In this document: one piece after another, positions 22,570 to 33,806 of the stretch
Position numbering within the stretch: the first letter of the stretch is position 1
How the letters are laid out: the number at the start of each line of letters is the position of its first letter
Assembly: GCA_032209605.1 (NCBI GenBank)
Contig: JASFXZ010000016.1
Coordinates: 16,616,001 to 16,680,000 of the forward strand
Direction: 5' to 3'
Origin: Mactromeris polynyma
Taxonomy: Eukaryota; Mollusca; Bivalvia; Venerida; Mactridae
Length of the DNA stretch: 64,000 nucleotides
Notes under the pieces: model-generated
Told to the model about the DNA's origin: nothing
The model's input: the letters and a program-made list of their open reading frames with translations, nothing else
The model's database searches: none
Program-made: the position numbers and the translations under genes

Positions 22570-22968
22570 TCTTGAAATGGGGGCATTTTTGTTTTGGCTT
22601 GGTTGTACTCCATTCCCCTCCTAGTAAGCTTGACCTTATACCCTTCCCACTAGTGGATCCGCGGGGGAGGGGGCAGGTGCATCCACAAACTTCCAAACCT
22701 TTTAATGTATGTCTGTGTATGAATTTGAAAATATACAGAGATCTTCAATTATAAAATTTTCAAATAAGTGATTCTGATTTATTGTAGCATTATAAATTAT
22801 GTTCTATATAACTTTAAAATGCCCCTCACACTAGCGCACCCACTCGCGGGGCCACCTAAAATACCCCAACCTTACACGCAGGTCTGAGTATAAATAAAGA
22901 AAATATACATAGATTATCATTTTTAAGATTTTCAAATAAGCGAGTCTGATTTCTTGTAGCCATTGTTG
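22570..22968 (+). repeat. Diverged tandem duplication, about 200 bp
   Basis: GAAAATATACAGAGATCTTC...AAATTTTCAAATAAGTGATTC...TTGTAGC in the first half matches GAAAATATACATAGATTATC...GATTTTCAAATAAGCGAGTC...TTGTAGCC in the second. Each half carries an unusually C/G-rich stretch (CACTAGTGGATCCGCGGGGG; CACTCGCGGGGCCACC). Confidence 0.65.
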
Positions 22969-23631
22969 GCACATTATCGACTTCATAAATTGATGCCATG
23001 AAGGATACTGTAACTCTGTTGGTCACAGCAAGCCAACAACAAGCTTTGTGACGGGTACCCAGGGTTTGCCCTAGGATTTTTCAGCTAGGGGTCTTTTGAC
23101 CCTCGTGTTTTGATAAATTTGGGTACATAGTAAATATGTAGGGTCCGAGATATGCAATTTATACTTGAGAAAAGTTTATTTTAGGGGTCCCAGGGATGCA
23201 CACTTAGTTGAAAATTGGAATCCTCAGAAAGTAAAGGTAATCAGTGGCTCAAAATTTCTGCATCAGGGACACACCTGACACCGCATCCTGCGTAGAGAAT
23301 TTCTTTTCCAGATTTGACCAGAAGCACTTTTCCTAAAAGCCCTTGAAAAAGTTGAGACTTTCACTCTCTTGGTTCTGTAATTACCTGACAATTAATACAT
23401 TTGCCTCCCCTGTTAGTTATTGAATGATTTTTGTGGTAATTGGGTTATTTCAACTATTAATTTCTCCTCTGAACAAACTCATAAGTTACAAACTGTATGG
23501 GGAATTCTGTAGTTTTTCTCAAAAGATGGGTAACATGTAGGTAGATAGGTGATGTTTTTCCAATGTATATCTATTGTAGATTTTATTTTGATATGCTCTA
23601 AAAGAAGTGTCAGAGACTGTAAATCTGATTT
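22969..23631. other. No gene seen
   Basis: Non-coding, no recognised repeat. Confidence 0.5.
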
Positions 23632-23741
23632 TTGGAGACCAGTCTAAAATTTCAAGCCTGTGATTGGTTGGTTCTGAGCACAGTTTGAAAATTGACCAAT
23701 GGCAAGGCTGCTTTCTTAGACTGGTCTCCTAACTCATTTCA
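23632..23741. mobile_element. Family D MITE copy
   Basis: TTGGAGACCAGTCTAAAATT at the left and TTAGACTGGTCTCCTAACTC at the right are inverted. The middle has GTGATTGGTTGGTTCTGAGC and ATTGACCAATGGCAAGGCTG. Confidence 0.75.
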
Positions 23742-24319
23742 ACAGCCTTTGGGCCCAGGTTTGTTTACTCATTGAGTTTATAATAAATCCTTATCTCTTC
23801 CATTCCCAATGTTTCATCAATTTTGACTGGTTCACCATATGCTGGGTTTAGCAAATAAATCATCAAACATGAAAACCAGTCCAGGGTTCTAAAGATGATG
23901 CTATCAATATGGTTGATAAAGTTATCAGTTTATCGTCCAATCAGCTTCTTACTTCTGGTTATAGAACAAGTGTGAATCTGGTTCAAACATATTCATGTAT
24001 TCTACATACCAGCGAAAATGTACACGCCTCCACATGCTTTTGGGGTGTCTTTGCACTAGAGTTGTCGCCGATAGAAACAATATTGGTGTATCATTGATTT
24101 ATTTCCGTCGTCGATTGATTATTTAAAAATATCAATACTTAAATAATAAATAATAAATATGTGCCTGAAAACGACAAAAAATTCACTAAAAACAAAATGG
24201 AAACTCAGGTGCACTGTCAAAAGGGTGTGTCTAAAACAGCCAAGGGGGCGGGATTTTTTGGGGGGCGGGATTTTTTGTTCCTTATTTGCATATAATATGC
24301 ATCACTTTCTCTAGATATA
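23742..24319. other. No gene seen; short G-rich duplication
   Basis: GGGGGCGGGATTTTTTG is duplicated at 24243-24276. A 62-codon + frame at 23909 is not supported by anything else. Confidence 0.5.
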
Positions 24320-24496
24320 CAGTCGGACCTCGTTGATTCGACAACATTCTCTCCGATTACCCAGTATCATCCGAAATAGATACCCAGTCCCAACGTATAT
24401 TTTTGTGCACGTCGAATTGAAATGGTCTATACGAAACCATGTATTATTTGATTAAACTTTCGGTCCCGTTGAATTCCAATGAACGAGGTCGTACTG
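24320..24496 (+). mobile_element. Family B MITE, complete
   Basis: CAGTCGGACCTCGTTGATTC to GAACGAGGTCGTACTG, flanked by TA on both sides, 177 bp. The standard interior (TCCGAAATAGATACCCAGTC, CGAAACCATGTATTATT) is present. Confidence 0.85.
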
Positions 24497-24867
24497 TATA
24501 TTCAACCGAAAGCAGTTACTGGAGATACAAATGTATCATTATCTAAGGATCCATTTGTATAAATCTTCATATTTACTGTACATATTGTTATATTTGATCT
24601 TTTATGGAATATTTTATACTATAAGACATTATCTCTCAGCTGAAACTGCTCCAAAATCCTCAGGGGCATATTTCCGCCCAGTAATCTAATAGAATCTAAG
24701 AATTTAATGTTAACCTTCATAGATTATTGTATGAACACATTGAATGAGCTGGTTGTACCTCATTTCAGCTTCTAAATGCAAAATCCGATAAGAAATAACT
24801 TGAAATATTATTCATCGAAAATTATTCAGAATTCAATTTATACTATGCTGAGATATATTCTGAACAA
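24497..24867. other. No gene seen
   Basis: AT-rich, nothing recognised. Confidence 0.5.
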
Positions 24868-24945
24868 TCTGTCCAAAGCAACACCTTTTGGGAGACACAC
24901 ATGTTGGCCCTTGTTGAAAGGTTGTTGTTTTATAGGGAGATGCTG
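24868..24945. mobile_element. Family C fragment
   Basis: CAACACCTTTTGGGAGACAC, TGTTGGCCCTTGTTGAAAGG and TTGTTGTTTTATAGGGAG resemble family C interior and end, as at 33279-33375. Termini are eroded. Confidence 0.4.
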
Positions 24946-25171
24946 AACACCAATTAAACAGATTGTCACCTTTCTATATAGCGTACTATAAAGGGATGTC
25001 GAAGGGTGGTAACTCTTGACAATATTATGTGATGTGATGCCACACCGCTAAAATCCCTTTTCACCATGTTTTCTGGGTAAATGAAAAACCTGTAAATTGT
25101 TGTTTTGTCAGTTCATATGAAATGGACAAGTCCTGCTGATTGCCCAGGAATCATGTCATCATTAGGCAATA

Positions 25172-25320
25172 CAGTTAAACCTCAATAATAAGACCAACAT
25201 TGGGACCCTTTAAAATTGGTCTTCTTATTGAGTTGGTCTTAATGTCAAGGTTGAATATATAGCAAAAAAGTGAAAATGGACTTAAAAAATGTGTTCATAA
25301 TTGGGAAGTGGTTTTTATAG
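25172..25320 (+). mobile_element. Family A MITE, right end lost
   Basis: CAGTTAAACCTCAATAATAA, GGGACCCTTTAAAATTGGTC and AGTGAAAATGGACTTAAAA identify the family. The right terminal repeat is not present. Confidence 0.7.
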
Positions 25321-25499
25321 GTGCTTTAGCTTCTCATTGCTATGATCGTCAACCGGATGTTCTAATCAAAGTACCGCTATGTTCATTGTCTCAGGAAAAT
25401 AGTATGTGTAAAGTCCTCTGATCTTATTATAGATTTGATGAGTATAAAGGCTGATTTGTCAGGGATATATCAATTGTGGAATGGCGGGAGTCTTCATAT

Positions 25500-25646
25500 A
25501 AACAGCTTTTCTGAATTATTTGTGTCATTTTTGGCAAATGAGTTTACCCGAATAGTCACATAATTTCTAATGCGATAATATGGAAAACGTGCATTCTTGC
25601 CTTGGAAGCACCTTTCAGGACCTTCAGTCCTTTGATATATGCTGCC
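25500..25646 (+). repeat. Family J dispersed repeat, intronic copy
   Basis: About 140 bp closely match 57726-57868 just downstream of the stop codon: TTATTTGTGTCATTTTTGGC, AATGAGTTTACC and AGGACCTTCAGTCCTTTGAT. The last phrase contains the palindrome AGGACCTTCAGTCCT. No ORF. Confidence 0.8.
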
Positions 25647-26447
25647 GGTGCAGTTAAATTAATCCTGATAAAAATTACTGGAAATGACAAAAAAATGGTG
25701 AAAATGAAACATGGACGGCAGTCTCGTTGTAATTTGAAGCATGTAAAGGCATGGCATTTAGTCGGATGTTGATGATTTGAAAATGATGCGAATTATCTAT
25801 GAATTGTAACAATTTGTGTTATTACCCTTGCAATCATTTTCATTGCTGTTATTTTTGACACTATCAAATATGTCTTTGTTTAAATGTCACTGCTGGGTGA
25901 TACCTTCATGATGTGCATTGCGTTATGTAAATCACTATATTTTCACGCAGCATGATATTTTCGCGAAAGTCTTGCCCAGAAGTATGAAGCGGAATGATGA
26001 ATTCACGTCTTTTAGTTTAACGCAGGGATAACGAAATAAAGGACGTGATAATTGGTGCTATTTCTTTTATTTACTTGCAAACATTTTCATATATTTTTAT
26101 ATGTCAGTTTGTATTGTTGTTCGAATATCTATTTTCAAATCACATTGTTATATACTCACATTGTTTATGTATACATTGCAAGAGTATACACAATTTCGGA
26201 TAAGAACCAAAATCATACATGTATGCATGATTTTATTAGCGACGAGCATATTTTTCGTGGTAATTTTGAATTTGAGTATTTTTCGATTCTTGAATTAACA
26301 TGAAAATTACATTGTCGCACAAATAAAAGGATTTACAGTATGTCACGTAAATACCAACAGCTGGGTGGAGACATAGAGTAATAAAGTATCCTGCAAGTTA
26401 TAAAATTACCTAAATATCTTTGTAAGAAGATTCAGGTTTAAACATGA
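25647..26447. other. No gene seen
   Basis: AT-rich with overlapping 65-83-codon frames at 26052-26303 that look like chance hydrophobic frames. Confidence 0.45.
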
Positions 26448-26596
26448 AAAAGCTCCAGAAGCACCGCCTGGTTTTTAACGTGCTCGATGTAAGGTTTTGT
26501 ACTCAGGGCCTCAGTTTTTCAAAGTGGTGGAGCGGGGAATCGAACCTGCGACCCATGGATTACAAACCCGGCATGTTACCACTGTACCACAGATCC
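26448..26596 (-). mobile_element. SINE-1 copy, 3' truncated
   Basis: Minus-strand head TAGTGGATCTGTGGTACAGT, B box GGTTCGATTCC, then body to CCAGAAGCACC on the + strand. The tail CAAATACAC is missing. Confidence 0.75.
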
Positions 26597-27053
26597 ACTA
26601 CTTCTGTCTTTAATGTTATACTTATAAATTGGCTCAAGGGGAAACCACTCTGTATTGTCCTGTTTTGCTTTTCACACTTATTATCTCCCTTGAATTAGCA
26701 AAGTAAACATTACCAAGTTGATAAGAACATTAAAGATAGCAGCTGTTTTCTGTTGATAAAGCGTTAAACATGAAAATGTCTGAGAATTTGATGTTATTCA
26801 GGTGCTAGTGTGTATATTTATATCAAAAGGTGAGGTAAAATAGTTAAATACATGAGTTGTTTCTGATAATCTGAGATGCTTGTCTACAAGGCTTTTAGTG
26901 TTTCAGGAGTTGTGTAAAACTCATGTGTTTTATACTGGTACCGGAACCCAGAATGTCTCATAAATAGTTAATATTTTTTGCATCTTTGATTGAGAACTAC
27001 TTTAAAGACATTGGCTTACCTTCTGAATATTCAAAACTCTGTAACCATATATA
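26597..27053. other. No gene seen
   Basis: AT-rich non-coding sequence. Confidence 0.5.
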
Positions 27054-27231
27054 CAGTAAAACCTCACTTAAAGACCACCTCAATAATAGGACCATCGCAA
27101 AACTAAGGACACAATTTTCAAGTCCATTTTCACTATTTTGCTTTTTATTCAACCTCAATATTAAGACCCCCTCAATAATAAGACATGTTTTCATGGGTCC
27201 CAAAGGTGGTTGCATTATTGAGGTGTTACTG
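27054..27231 (+). mobile_element. Family A MITE, complete
   Basis: CAGTAAAACCTCACTTAAAG to TTGAGGTGTTACTG, flanked by TA on both sides, 178 bp. A typical unexpanded copy, useful as the reference for the family. Confidence 0.9.
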
Positions 27232-27450
27232 TATATTATAACATATATGCTTCAGAGTGGACCCTGCACTTTAATGGGTAAAAGCAGCCAAAGAAAAAAG
27301 TCACCAGATATTTCAAATGTGATTATAATAAGTAGAAAACAAAAATTCAGTTAATCATTATTTAAAACAAGTTCTTACAACTTATATGTATCCTGCTCGC
27401 CTTTCTAACAAGCTTTTACACGTAATTCGCAGAATGTGAAAACCCTGGGA

Positions 27451-27822
27451 GATTTCACAAGTTCTCTCCCTTTATCCTTTTTGGAGTTGTCTCCCTCTAT
27501 CCCTTATGTAGTATATGCATAATTATGAAGTACTTTATTTTAGATTGGATAACATAATGATATATATACTATCTATTAATAAATATGTATTCTATAGAAG
27601 AAACTCTAGAAGGGATAAAGGGGGAGAACTCTAGATGAAATAAAGGGGGAGAAGTCTAGAAGGGATAAAGGGGGAGAACTTTAATTGGGATAAAGGGGGA
27701 GAACTCTAGAAGAAATAAAGGGGGAGAACTCTAGAAGAAATAAAGGGGGAGAACTATAGAAGAAATAAAGGGGGAGAACTCTAGAAGGGATAAAGGGAGA
27801 TAATTTGTTACAATCTTCTATG
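27451..27822. mobile_element. Family E MITE with right-arm array
   Basis: Left arm GAGATTTCACAAGTTCTCTC and CCCTTTATCCTTTT; right arm 27598-27808 is a 25-bp array of TCTAGAAGAAATAAAGGGGG plus AGAAC, about 8 copies; end GATAATTTGTTACAATC. Here the expansion is in the right arm, while at 13.7 kb it is in the left arm. Confidence 0.85.
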
Positions 27823-28950
27823 CTGAAAACCAGTCAATTGTGAGTATTGTACCCCTGACCCACCAATCAGGAGTGGCGCACTGGACCCCAAGCCCACTAT
27901 GCCTCTATGTTACAATTTTTCATAGAAAGTCAATAACCTTCCGAGCAACATACCTATATCATCATGTAGAACTTTCAATAATCATTATTTTGGTTCAGAA
28001 CGTGCGGAGGTCAGTGACTGTGTTATCAATCAGTGATAAAAACCACAAACCAGTCACTTGATCTTTCCCTCTCATGCTTATGAAAATATTTGCCAAACAA
28101 ATGTTTTTGAATGATAGACACTGTCAAAATTGATGGGTAAAATATGGCTGAACCATTTAGAGGGTTCGGTCCACTGGAGAGTGTCATGAGTTATCTCCCT
28201 TACAAAGCTGAAATTACCTCCCTTTGCAAAGAAGTAAAAATGTGAAAAAAACTAACCAGCTTGTCTTCACAGTAAATGAATTATTTGCAATTTCATTATT
28301 GATGGTGTGGATTTTACTAATTGAATAAACGTATCTCACACAGCTTGAAACTGGCACTTACAGTCAACAAAACTAATTTATTTCAATTACTAAACTCCTC
28401 AATCGACAGGCAGCATTTAATTAGAACTGGATGAAGTATATAATTATATTTCTCATGCCATCTACTTAAACATATAATACGTATTTTCGTTGTACTTCAC
28501 TGTAAAACAGAAGTATATAATGGAAGAAAATTGAGAGATTACTCGGTGCACAATCTGCGTCCATCTCCTTGCTTGAACTGTCCAACTACTTAAAGTACCT
28601 CCACTTTGTCCGCAGATATCTATTTATAGCCTTAAACTCGTTTAGCTGATCAGGACAGCTTATTTTCCAACCTTTGTAGTTGCCATAAGTATATAAATAC
28701 TAATATATAAGTGTATAAGTGTGGTATGATATTATGAGATTGATAACATTAACCACACAAACATGTAGTTCAGTATACTTCCATGATTATGATGAAGGGC
28801 TTTGTCAGAAAGGTTAATTAAAGATCAGATTACGGAATAATTTATTATAATTTCATTTCATGCATTTATGTGATTCTGTCAAGTAATTAAGAGAATAAAA
28901 AACTTGATGAATGTAAAATCAAAGTTATCATATAGCTGTTCATCTTGTCC
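27823..28950. other. No gene seen
   Basis: AT-rich non-coding sequence with no recognised repeat apart from two short TTACCTCCC/TTATCTCCC motifs near 28190-28225. Confidence 0.5.
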
Positions 28951-29671
28951 TTAGTGATCCCTTATGGTCAGCCCCTGTTCCCTTGCGTATTTACCCTTGC
29001 ACCTCCTTTGTGTCTGATGTTTTGTGGACTGTTGTTTCCCGGAGGTTTGTGTGGGGAAGCATTGTCTTTTGTATGTGGCGATCCCTGTAGCAACGTATTC
29101 TCTCTTTTGGTACTCCGTATTCAAACAAGCGATGGCAAGTGACAGTTCCTTTCTCACGGTTGTCATTTCACAGCAAGCTTTACCTTTAAAACTTGATCTT
29201 GATTCCATTTTAATCCTTTTCAACCAGTTTTTACCAGATGGTTTTGTCAATGAATTTTCTCCTTCGCATCTTAAAATTAAGGCAAAGCCTGTTAAAGGAC
29301 AATGGCCTGTTTACATTCTTAAACATACATTGGTTGCCAAAGAAACATCACAGACTCCTTATCTTTACATATCACCTTCCTTTGGAGGCTTCCCTGAATT
29401 GCTTCAACGATTCAATCAGAGAAGCAATCATGCAATTACTGGCTGACCAAAAGAAATTTTGTCTGACATTTTCATCATCATTTTCATCTTCAGTAATCAT
29501 ATTCCTCTTGTAGAGTATTTTCGCAGCGTTGTTAAAATACTGAACGCATGTAGCAGTCGGATCAAACATTTTACATGTTAAAATTTCGCCTTTTTGTACA
29601 ATTATGATAAAAACATCTTGAATCTGTCTAAATGCTTCCCAGACTACCAATGGCCAACTGGAACCCAACAA
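28951..29671 (-). pseudogene. Decayed gene or element, possibly Myb/SANT-like
   Basis: A minus-strand frame from 29671 ends at 29372 with EDENDDENVRQNFFWSASN followed by MIASLIESLKQFREASKGR, which has the W...LI...F spacing of the first helix of Myb/SANT-like DNA-binding domains. After a frameshift, NVNRPLSFNRLCLNFKMRRR follows, like the third helix (C.NK...RR). Further stops interrupt before a tail with REYVATGIATYKRQCFPTQ that also appears at 15.2 kb and, as REYIATGNAT, near 44.97 kb. The domain call is inference from pattern. The whole is clearly not an intact gene. Confidence 0.35.
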
Positions 29672-30532
29672 TGGTGGGCTGTCTGACCACGTTAGGCATG
29701 AGCTGGTGCCAGAGGTTTGCAGGTTTTGAATGCCTGGTGGCTCCAGGATCTAATTTGTCAAGTTGTGAGGTCATGCTCCTCTTGGTGTATATTAAGGTAC
29801 TTCCTGAAATGCTATTTCCTGGTCAGTGCAGTAGCTTTAATTGTGAATGGTCACCATGACTGTAAATTCAAGTGGGGGCATAATACCTCACTGTCTGTAA
29901 CTTCTGCCTGGTAATCTTCACCAGATACTGGCTACCAGATCAGATCAACAAATTAAGTAAAACCTTCGGTGGGTAGTCAGATGTTAAACCTTCACAGTTT
30001 ATGTAGAGTTGCACCCAGTCTATAATTTGTTTGTATGTTTTACTGACATCATGCCAACTTTCTCGGAACTACTACTCATCCTTCAGGAATCCAAGATGGC
30101 TGCCAACTTGCAGAAATCTTCTATGAATGTATACCATTCATTACTATGTTAACTTTTGACATTTGTGAATACGTTCAGTGAATAGTTTTTAGGTTTTCTA
30201 CCGTATTTTGAGGTTGTTTTATGTTTTATGACATTTTTATGACTCAAATTATTGTATTTATCTGAAAGTGATATACAAACCTTGCATTGTTCATTTTTGT
30301 GGAACTGTATATTAATAGTTTCTACCTTTATGAAGAAAGTGTTCAAATATTTCCGGAAAATTGTGAAAAACCTTTTTAAGGTGAGCTGGAGTTTTTGTTG
30401 TTTGTGCATTTTATCTTTGAGGTATTCTGATATCTTTTCCAAAGTTTGTTCAGATACCTATGCTAAATTTATCGGTTGCTTATCATTAAATGAATGGATA
30501 TCATACGCATGGCATTTGAATTTATATATATA
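29672..30532. other. No gene recognised
   Basis: Overlapping AT-rich frames of 95-97 codons occur on both strands at 30149-30539; neither has recognisable domains, and they shadow each other. Confidence 0.45.
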
Positions 30533-30710
30533 CAGATAGACCTTGTTTATGCAACAACATTCTGTCCGAAGACTTGATATCATCCGAAATAAATATCAGG
30601 TCCCGATGTATCTTCTTAGGCACGTTATATTGAAATAGGCTATTTGAAACTATGTATTATTTAAAATAAATTTTCAGACCTGAAGAATTCAAATTATGGG
30701 TGTCTGATTG
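30533..30710 (+). mobile_element. Family B MITE, diverged
   Basis: CAGATAGACCTTGTTTATGC, ATCAGGTCCCGATGTATCTT and TGTCTGATTG with flanking TA identify a diverged copy of normal length. Confidence 0.75.
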
Positions 30711-30822
30711 TATATTATCTATTATAATTACAATTATTGTGCGAAGAGAAATTCCATGCTAAATTTGGTTCTGAAAAAATATCCATACCAGTTCATGAAA
30801 TGTATTGATATTGTTGAATATA

Positions 30823-31034
30823 CAGTATAACCTCGATAATAAGACCACCCTTGGGACTCTTGAAAACTGGTCATCTAATGGAGGTGGTCTGAATATTGAG
30901 GTCAAATAAAGAGCAAAACAGTGAAAATGGACTAGAAAATTGAGGTCTCAATTTTGAGGTGGTCTTATCATTGAGGTGGTCTTATCATTGAGGTGGTCTT
31001 ATTATTGAGGTGGTCTTAAAGTGTGGTTTTACTG
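30823..31034 (+). mobile_element. Family A MITE with four 17-bp units
   Basis: CAGTATAACCTCGATAATAA to GTGTGGTTTTACTG with TA flanks. Near the right end (30955-31020) GGTGGTCTTATCATTGA repeats about four times at 17-bp steps. This is the same unit and period as the giant array at 45.4-47.2 kb, so it looks like an early stage. Confidence 0.9.
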
Positions 31035-31441
31035 TATGTTAGTTTTATATTTGTTTACAAAACATGTATCGGAGCTTGGTGTATTGTTGCATAACGTGAA
31101 TCAGCTGAGTGTTGGGCTCATCTGCTATGTCAATATATAATATCATGTATGATAAAAAAGCTATACTATAGGAATGCAGCACCTCATTTATTGACATTGC
31201 AGATGTGCTAAATGCGTATCATGTGAAATAGATGGCAAAGTGTAAAGGTATCGCTACTGTTGTATTCTTGGGTATCATCGGATACCCTCGATTGACTATT
31301 CGTTTCTCTACATTCTTTACCATGATAAATTAATTGATTTGTCTGTGGTTTCCAAAGAAAAATTTGGTAATATTACAAGCATTGCTCCTATTCTCTGAAA
31401 ATATCCTGTCCTTGTATTTTGATACTTTTGCATACTATATA
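31035..31441. other. No gene seen
   Basis: AT-rich non-coding sequence. Confidence 0.5.
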
Positions 31442-31602
31442 CAGTAAAACCTCACTTAAAGACCACCTCAAAATTAACAAAACAATTTTCAAGTCCATTT
31501 TCACTGTTTTGCTCTTTATTCAACCTCAATATTAAAACCACCTCATTAATAAGACCAGTTTTCGTGGGTCCCAAAGGTGGTCGCATTATTGAGGTTTTAC
31601 TG
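31442..31602 (+). mobile_element. Family A MITE, complete
   Basis: CAGTAAAACCTCACTTAAAG to TTGAGGTTTTACTG, TA flanks, 161 bp. Confidence 0.9.
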
Positions 31603-31802
31603 TAGTGCTAAAATATTTGCCTCGAACAATCATCAGGACAAATTAGCTAAAGAGGTCAGCAAATCCTTGGTGATTGATCACACGATTATAATGATATTGA
31701 TAAAATATTATGTTTTTGATTGATTGATTGATGTAACTATCGATTCAGAATTAGTTGAGTATACCGTTATTGTGCATGTACACAATGTTGATTGGTCAAT
31801 CG

Positions 31803-31876
31803 TTTGCACAACATGTTTTCATTGGTCGTTTGCCCAACATGTTTTCATTGGTCGTTTGCACAACATGTTTTCATTG
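31803..31876 (+). repeat. 26-bp repeat, 3 copies
   Basis: TTTGCACAACATGTTTTCAT plus TGGTCG recurs three times at 26-bp steps, with one A/C variant. Confidence 0.85.
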
Positions 31877-32117
31877 GCTGACCACTTCAGAGATTGTTTA
31901 CGACCGTTCTCAAGCAAATATGAACAGACTATAATTGTTCGATACTCCATCGTTGGTGTATGTGTCTTCTTTACAGATTTTTGTCGTTTCCTTTATATAT
32001 CTATGTATTATTTCATGGCGGACCTTGATAAATGGGTATTAGTGTAAAATTTACGTAACTCGATTATAAGGAATTAATAAAATCATATTTTAGGGATTAC
32101 AAAGAATCGTGTTTGAA

Positions 32118-32252
32118 GTTATAAAACTTACTAGTAGTTTAGAAACCAGTTTCAAAACTCTTGCATCTGATTGGTTGGTTTTGAGTGCAGTCTTAAAATT
32201 GACCAATGGCAAGACTGCATTCCGAGACTGGTCTCCAAACTCGGTTTTATGA
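32118..32252. mobile_element. Family D MITE copy
   Basis: AGAAACCAGTTTCAAAACTC at the left and GAGACTGGTCTCCAAACTCG at the right; interior CTGATTGGTTGGTTTTGAG and ATTGACCAATGGCAAGACTG. Confidence 0.8.
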
Positions 32253-32411
32253 CATTTGATACTACCCAAAGCAATGATACATCCTATGAGTCTCATAATA
32301 ATTGCTGTATAATGTTAACTCTATATACTTGTGATTGGAAGATTTATAAACAAAACATTTAATAAAAACATACCAATCTATTGTACTGACTCCCAATTCT
32401 GCATTCAGTAC

Positions 32412-32704
32412 CAGCCCTGTGTTTAGTAAAGGTGTTTGCGGCTAACATTTTGTAACATTTGCAATTTGGTTCCGCGTGTGCAGTGAATGTGATACGGTGG
32501 GTCAGGGATACAAAACAGTTTTGTAACGTTTGCAATTTGGTTCTCCGTGTGCAGTGAATGTGATACGGTGGGTCACGGATACAAAACAGTTTTGTAACGT
32601 TTGCAATTTGGTTCCCCCTGTGCAGTGAATGTGATACGGTGGGTCACAGATACAAAACAGTTTTGTAACGTTTGCAATTGTTAGCCGTAACTGAACACAG
32701 GGCT
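32412..32704. mobile_element. Family H element with a 71-bp internal array
   Basis: Left AGCCCTGTGTTTAG and right CTGAACACAGGGCT are inverted ends. Inside, TTTTGTAACGTTTGCAATTT starts units at 32519, 32590 and 32661 (71-bp steps), each with GTGCAGTGAATGTGATACGG. A partial earlier unit starts near 32448. Confidence 0.85.
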
Positions 32705-33278
32705 CTGGTTTGAGTTTATTGATTTAATAATCTTCCTATTTTTGTTCCGTTTGGATTTTTCTGTAGACATGAAGTCACTTCTTTAGCCTATAAATCTAAA
32801 CAATAGAAGGGTTATCAATCATTGTTGCAGACTGGTTTCAGATTTCTCTATTGTCTGTTGATTTGAAATATCTAAAACAGTTGCTAGAAAATGTAAACCA
32901 GTCCAGATTCATTATTGTTTGAGGATGCTGAGAAGTTCTTGCATCTGGATGTCTGAATATAATTTTCTTTGATGCAGAAGATATTTTTTGTCAGCTGTTC
33001 AAAAAAAGTGTACATAAATTTTAATATTGCAAGATAAATGGCTGTATGTTGAAATGTTCAAATGTTTGATAGTCGGCTGATAATGGAACTCAATGAGATG
33101 ATAATTGCCCCAAAGAAAGGTAACTTTTGGCAAGGAGGATATTTTTTTTCTTTGGGTTCGTTATCTGTTTTGATTACATAAAACTGTTGATAAACATGAA
33201 TTTTGTAGAAGAACATTTTGTGCTTTTGGAAATACATATATATTCTTCGCCAAGATTTCATCATAAGATTGAATATAG
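32705..33278. other. No gene seen
   Basis: AT-rich non-coding sequence. Confidence 0.5.
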
Positions 33279-33430
33279 TGTGACCTCTCCATAGCAACAC
33301 ACTTTGGGAGAGGCACATTCTGGCTGTTGTTGAGAGGTTGATGTGTCTAGAGAGAGTAATTGATAGCAAATTCTTATGGTAAAAAAAAAAGATACTTTTA
33401 CTGAAGAGAGGTTATTGCTCAAACAATTTG
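33279..33430. mobile_element. Family C MITE copy, partial
   Basis: TGTGACCTCTCCATAGCAAC, TTCTGGCTGTTGTTGAGAGG and GAAGAGAGGTTATTGCTC match family C ends and interior. Confidence 0.55.
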
Positions 33431-33504
33431 TATTGATGTTATAATACAATTACTGTGCGATGCTAAGATGTTGCAAGTTACATAATATTCTTATATACAA
33501 AATA

Positions 33505-33677
33505 AAGTCGGACCTTGTTTCTATCCGAATACTTGATATCATCCAAAATAAATGTCAGGTCCTGATGTATCTTCTTATTAGGCATGTCAAATTGAAAAAG
33601 GCTATTTGAAAACCATGTATTATTCAAAATAAAATTTCAGACCCTATTTATGGATTTAAATGAACGAGGTTGGACTG
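33505..33677 (+). mobile_element. Family B MITE
   Basis: AGTCGGACCTTGTTTCTATC to AACGAGGTTGGACTG, with TCAGGTCCTGATGTATCTTC inside. The first bases are slightly altered. Confidence 0.8.
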
Positions 33678-33806
33678 TTTATGTGCCATCTTGATCTCTT
33701 CTCTATCTCACTTATAATCCCTGTTCTACCGTGCCTCCTAACAATTTCTCCTTGTCTGTCTGTCCCTCGTTACACTTACTCTTTTTCTTCCAATTTCTCC
33801 ACCTCA

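Noticed and set aside
22640..22680. ACTAGTGGATCCGCGG looks like a cloning polylinker
   Set aside because: Only a short match to restriction sites; the surrounding sequence is a diverged genomic duplication, with no vector sequence beside it.
30149..30539. Opposed 95-97-codon frames
   Set aside because: AT-rich, overlapping antisense, no domain and no context.
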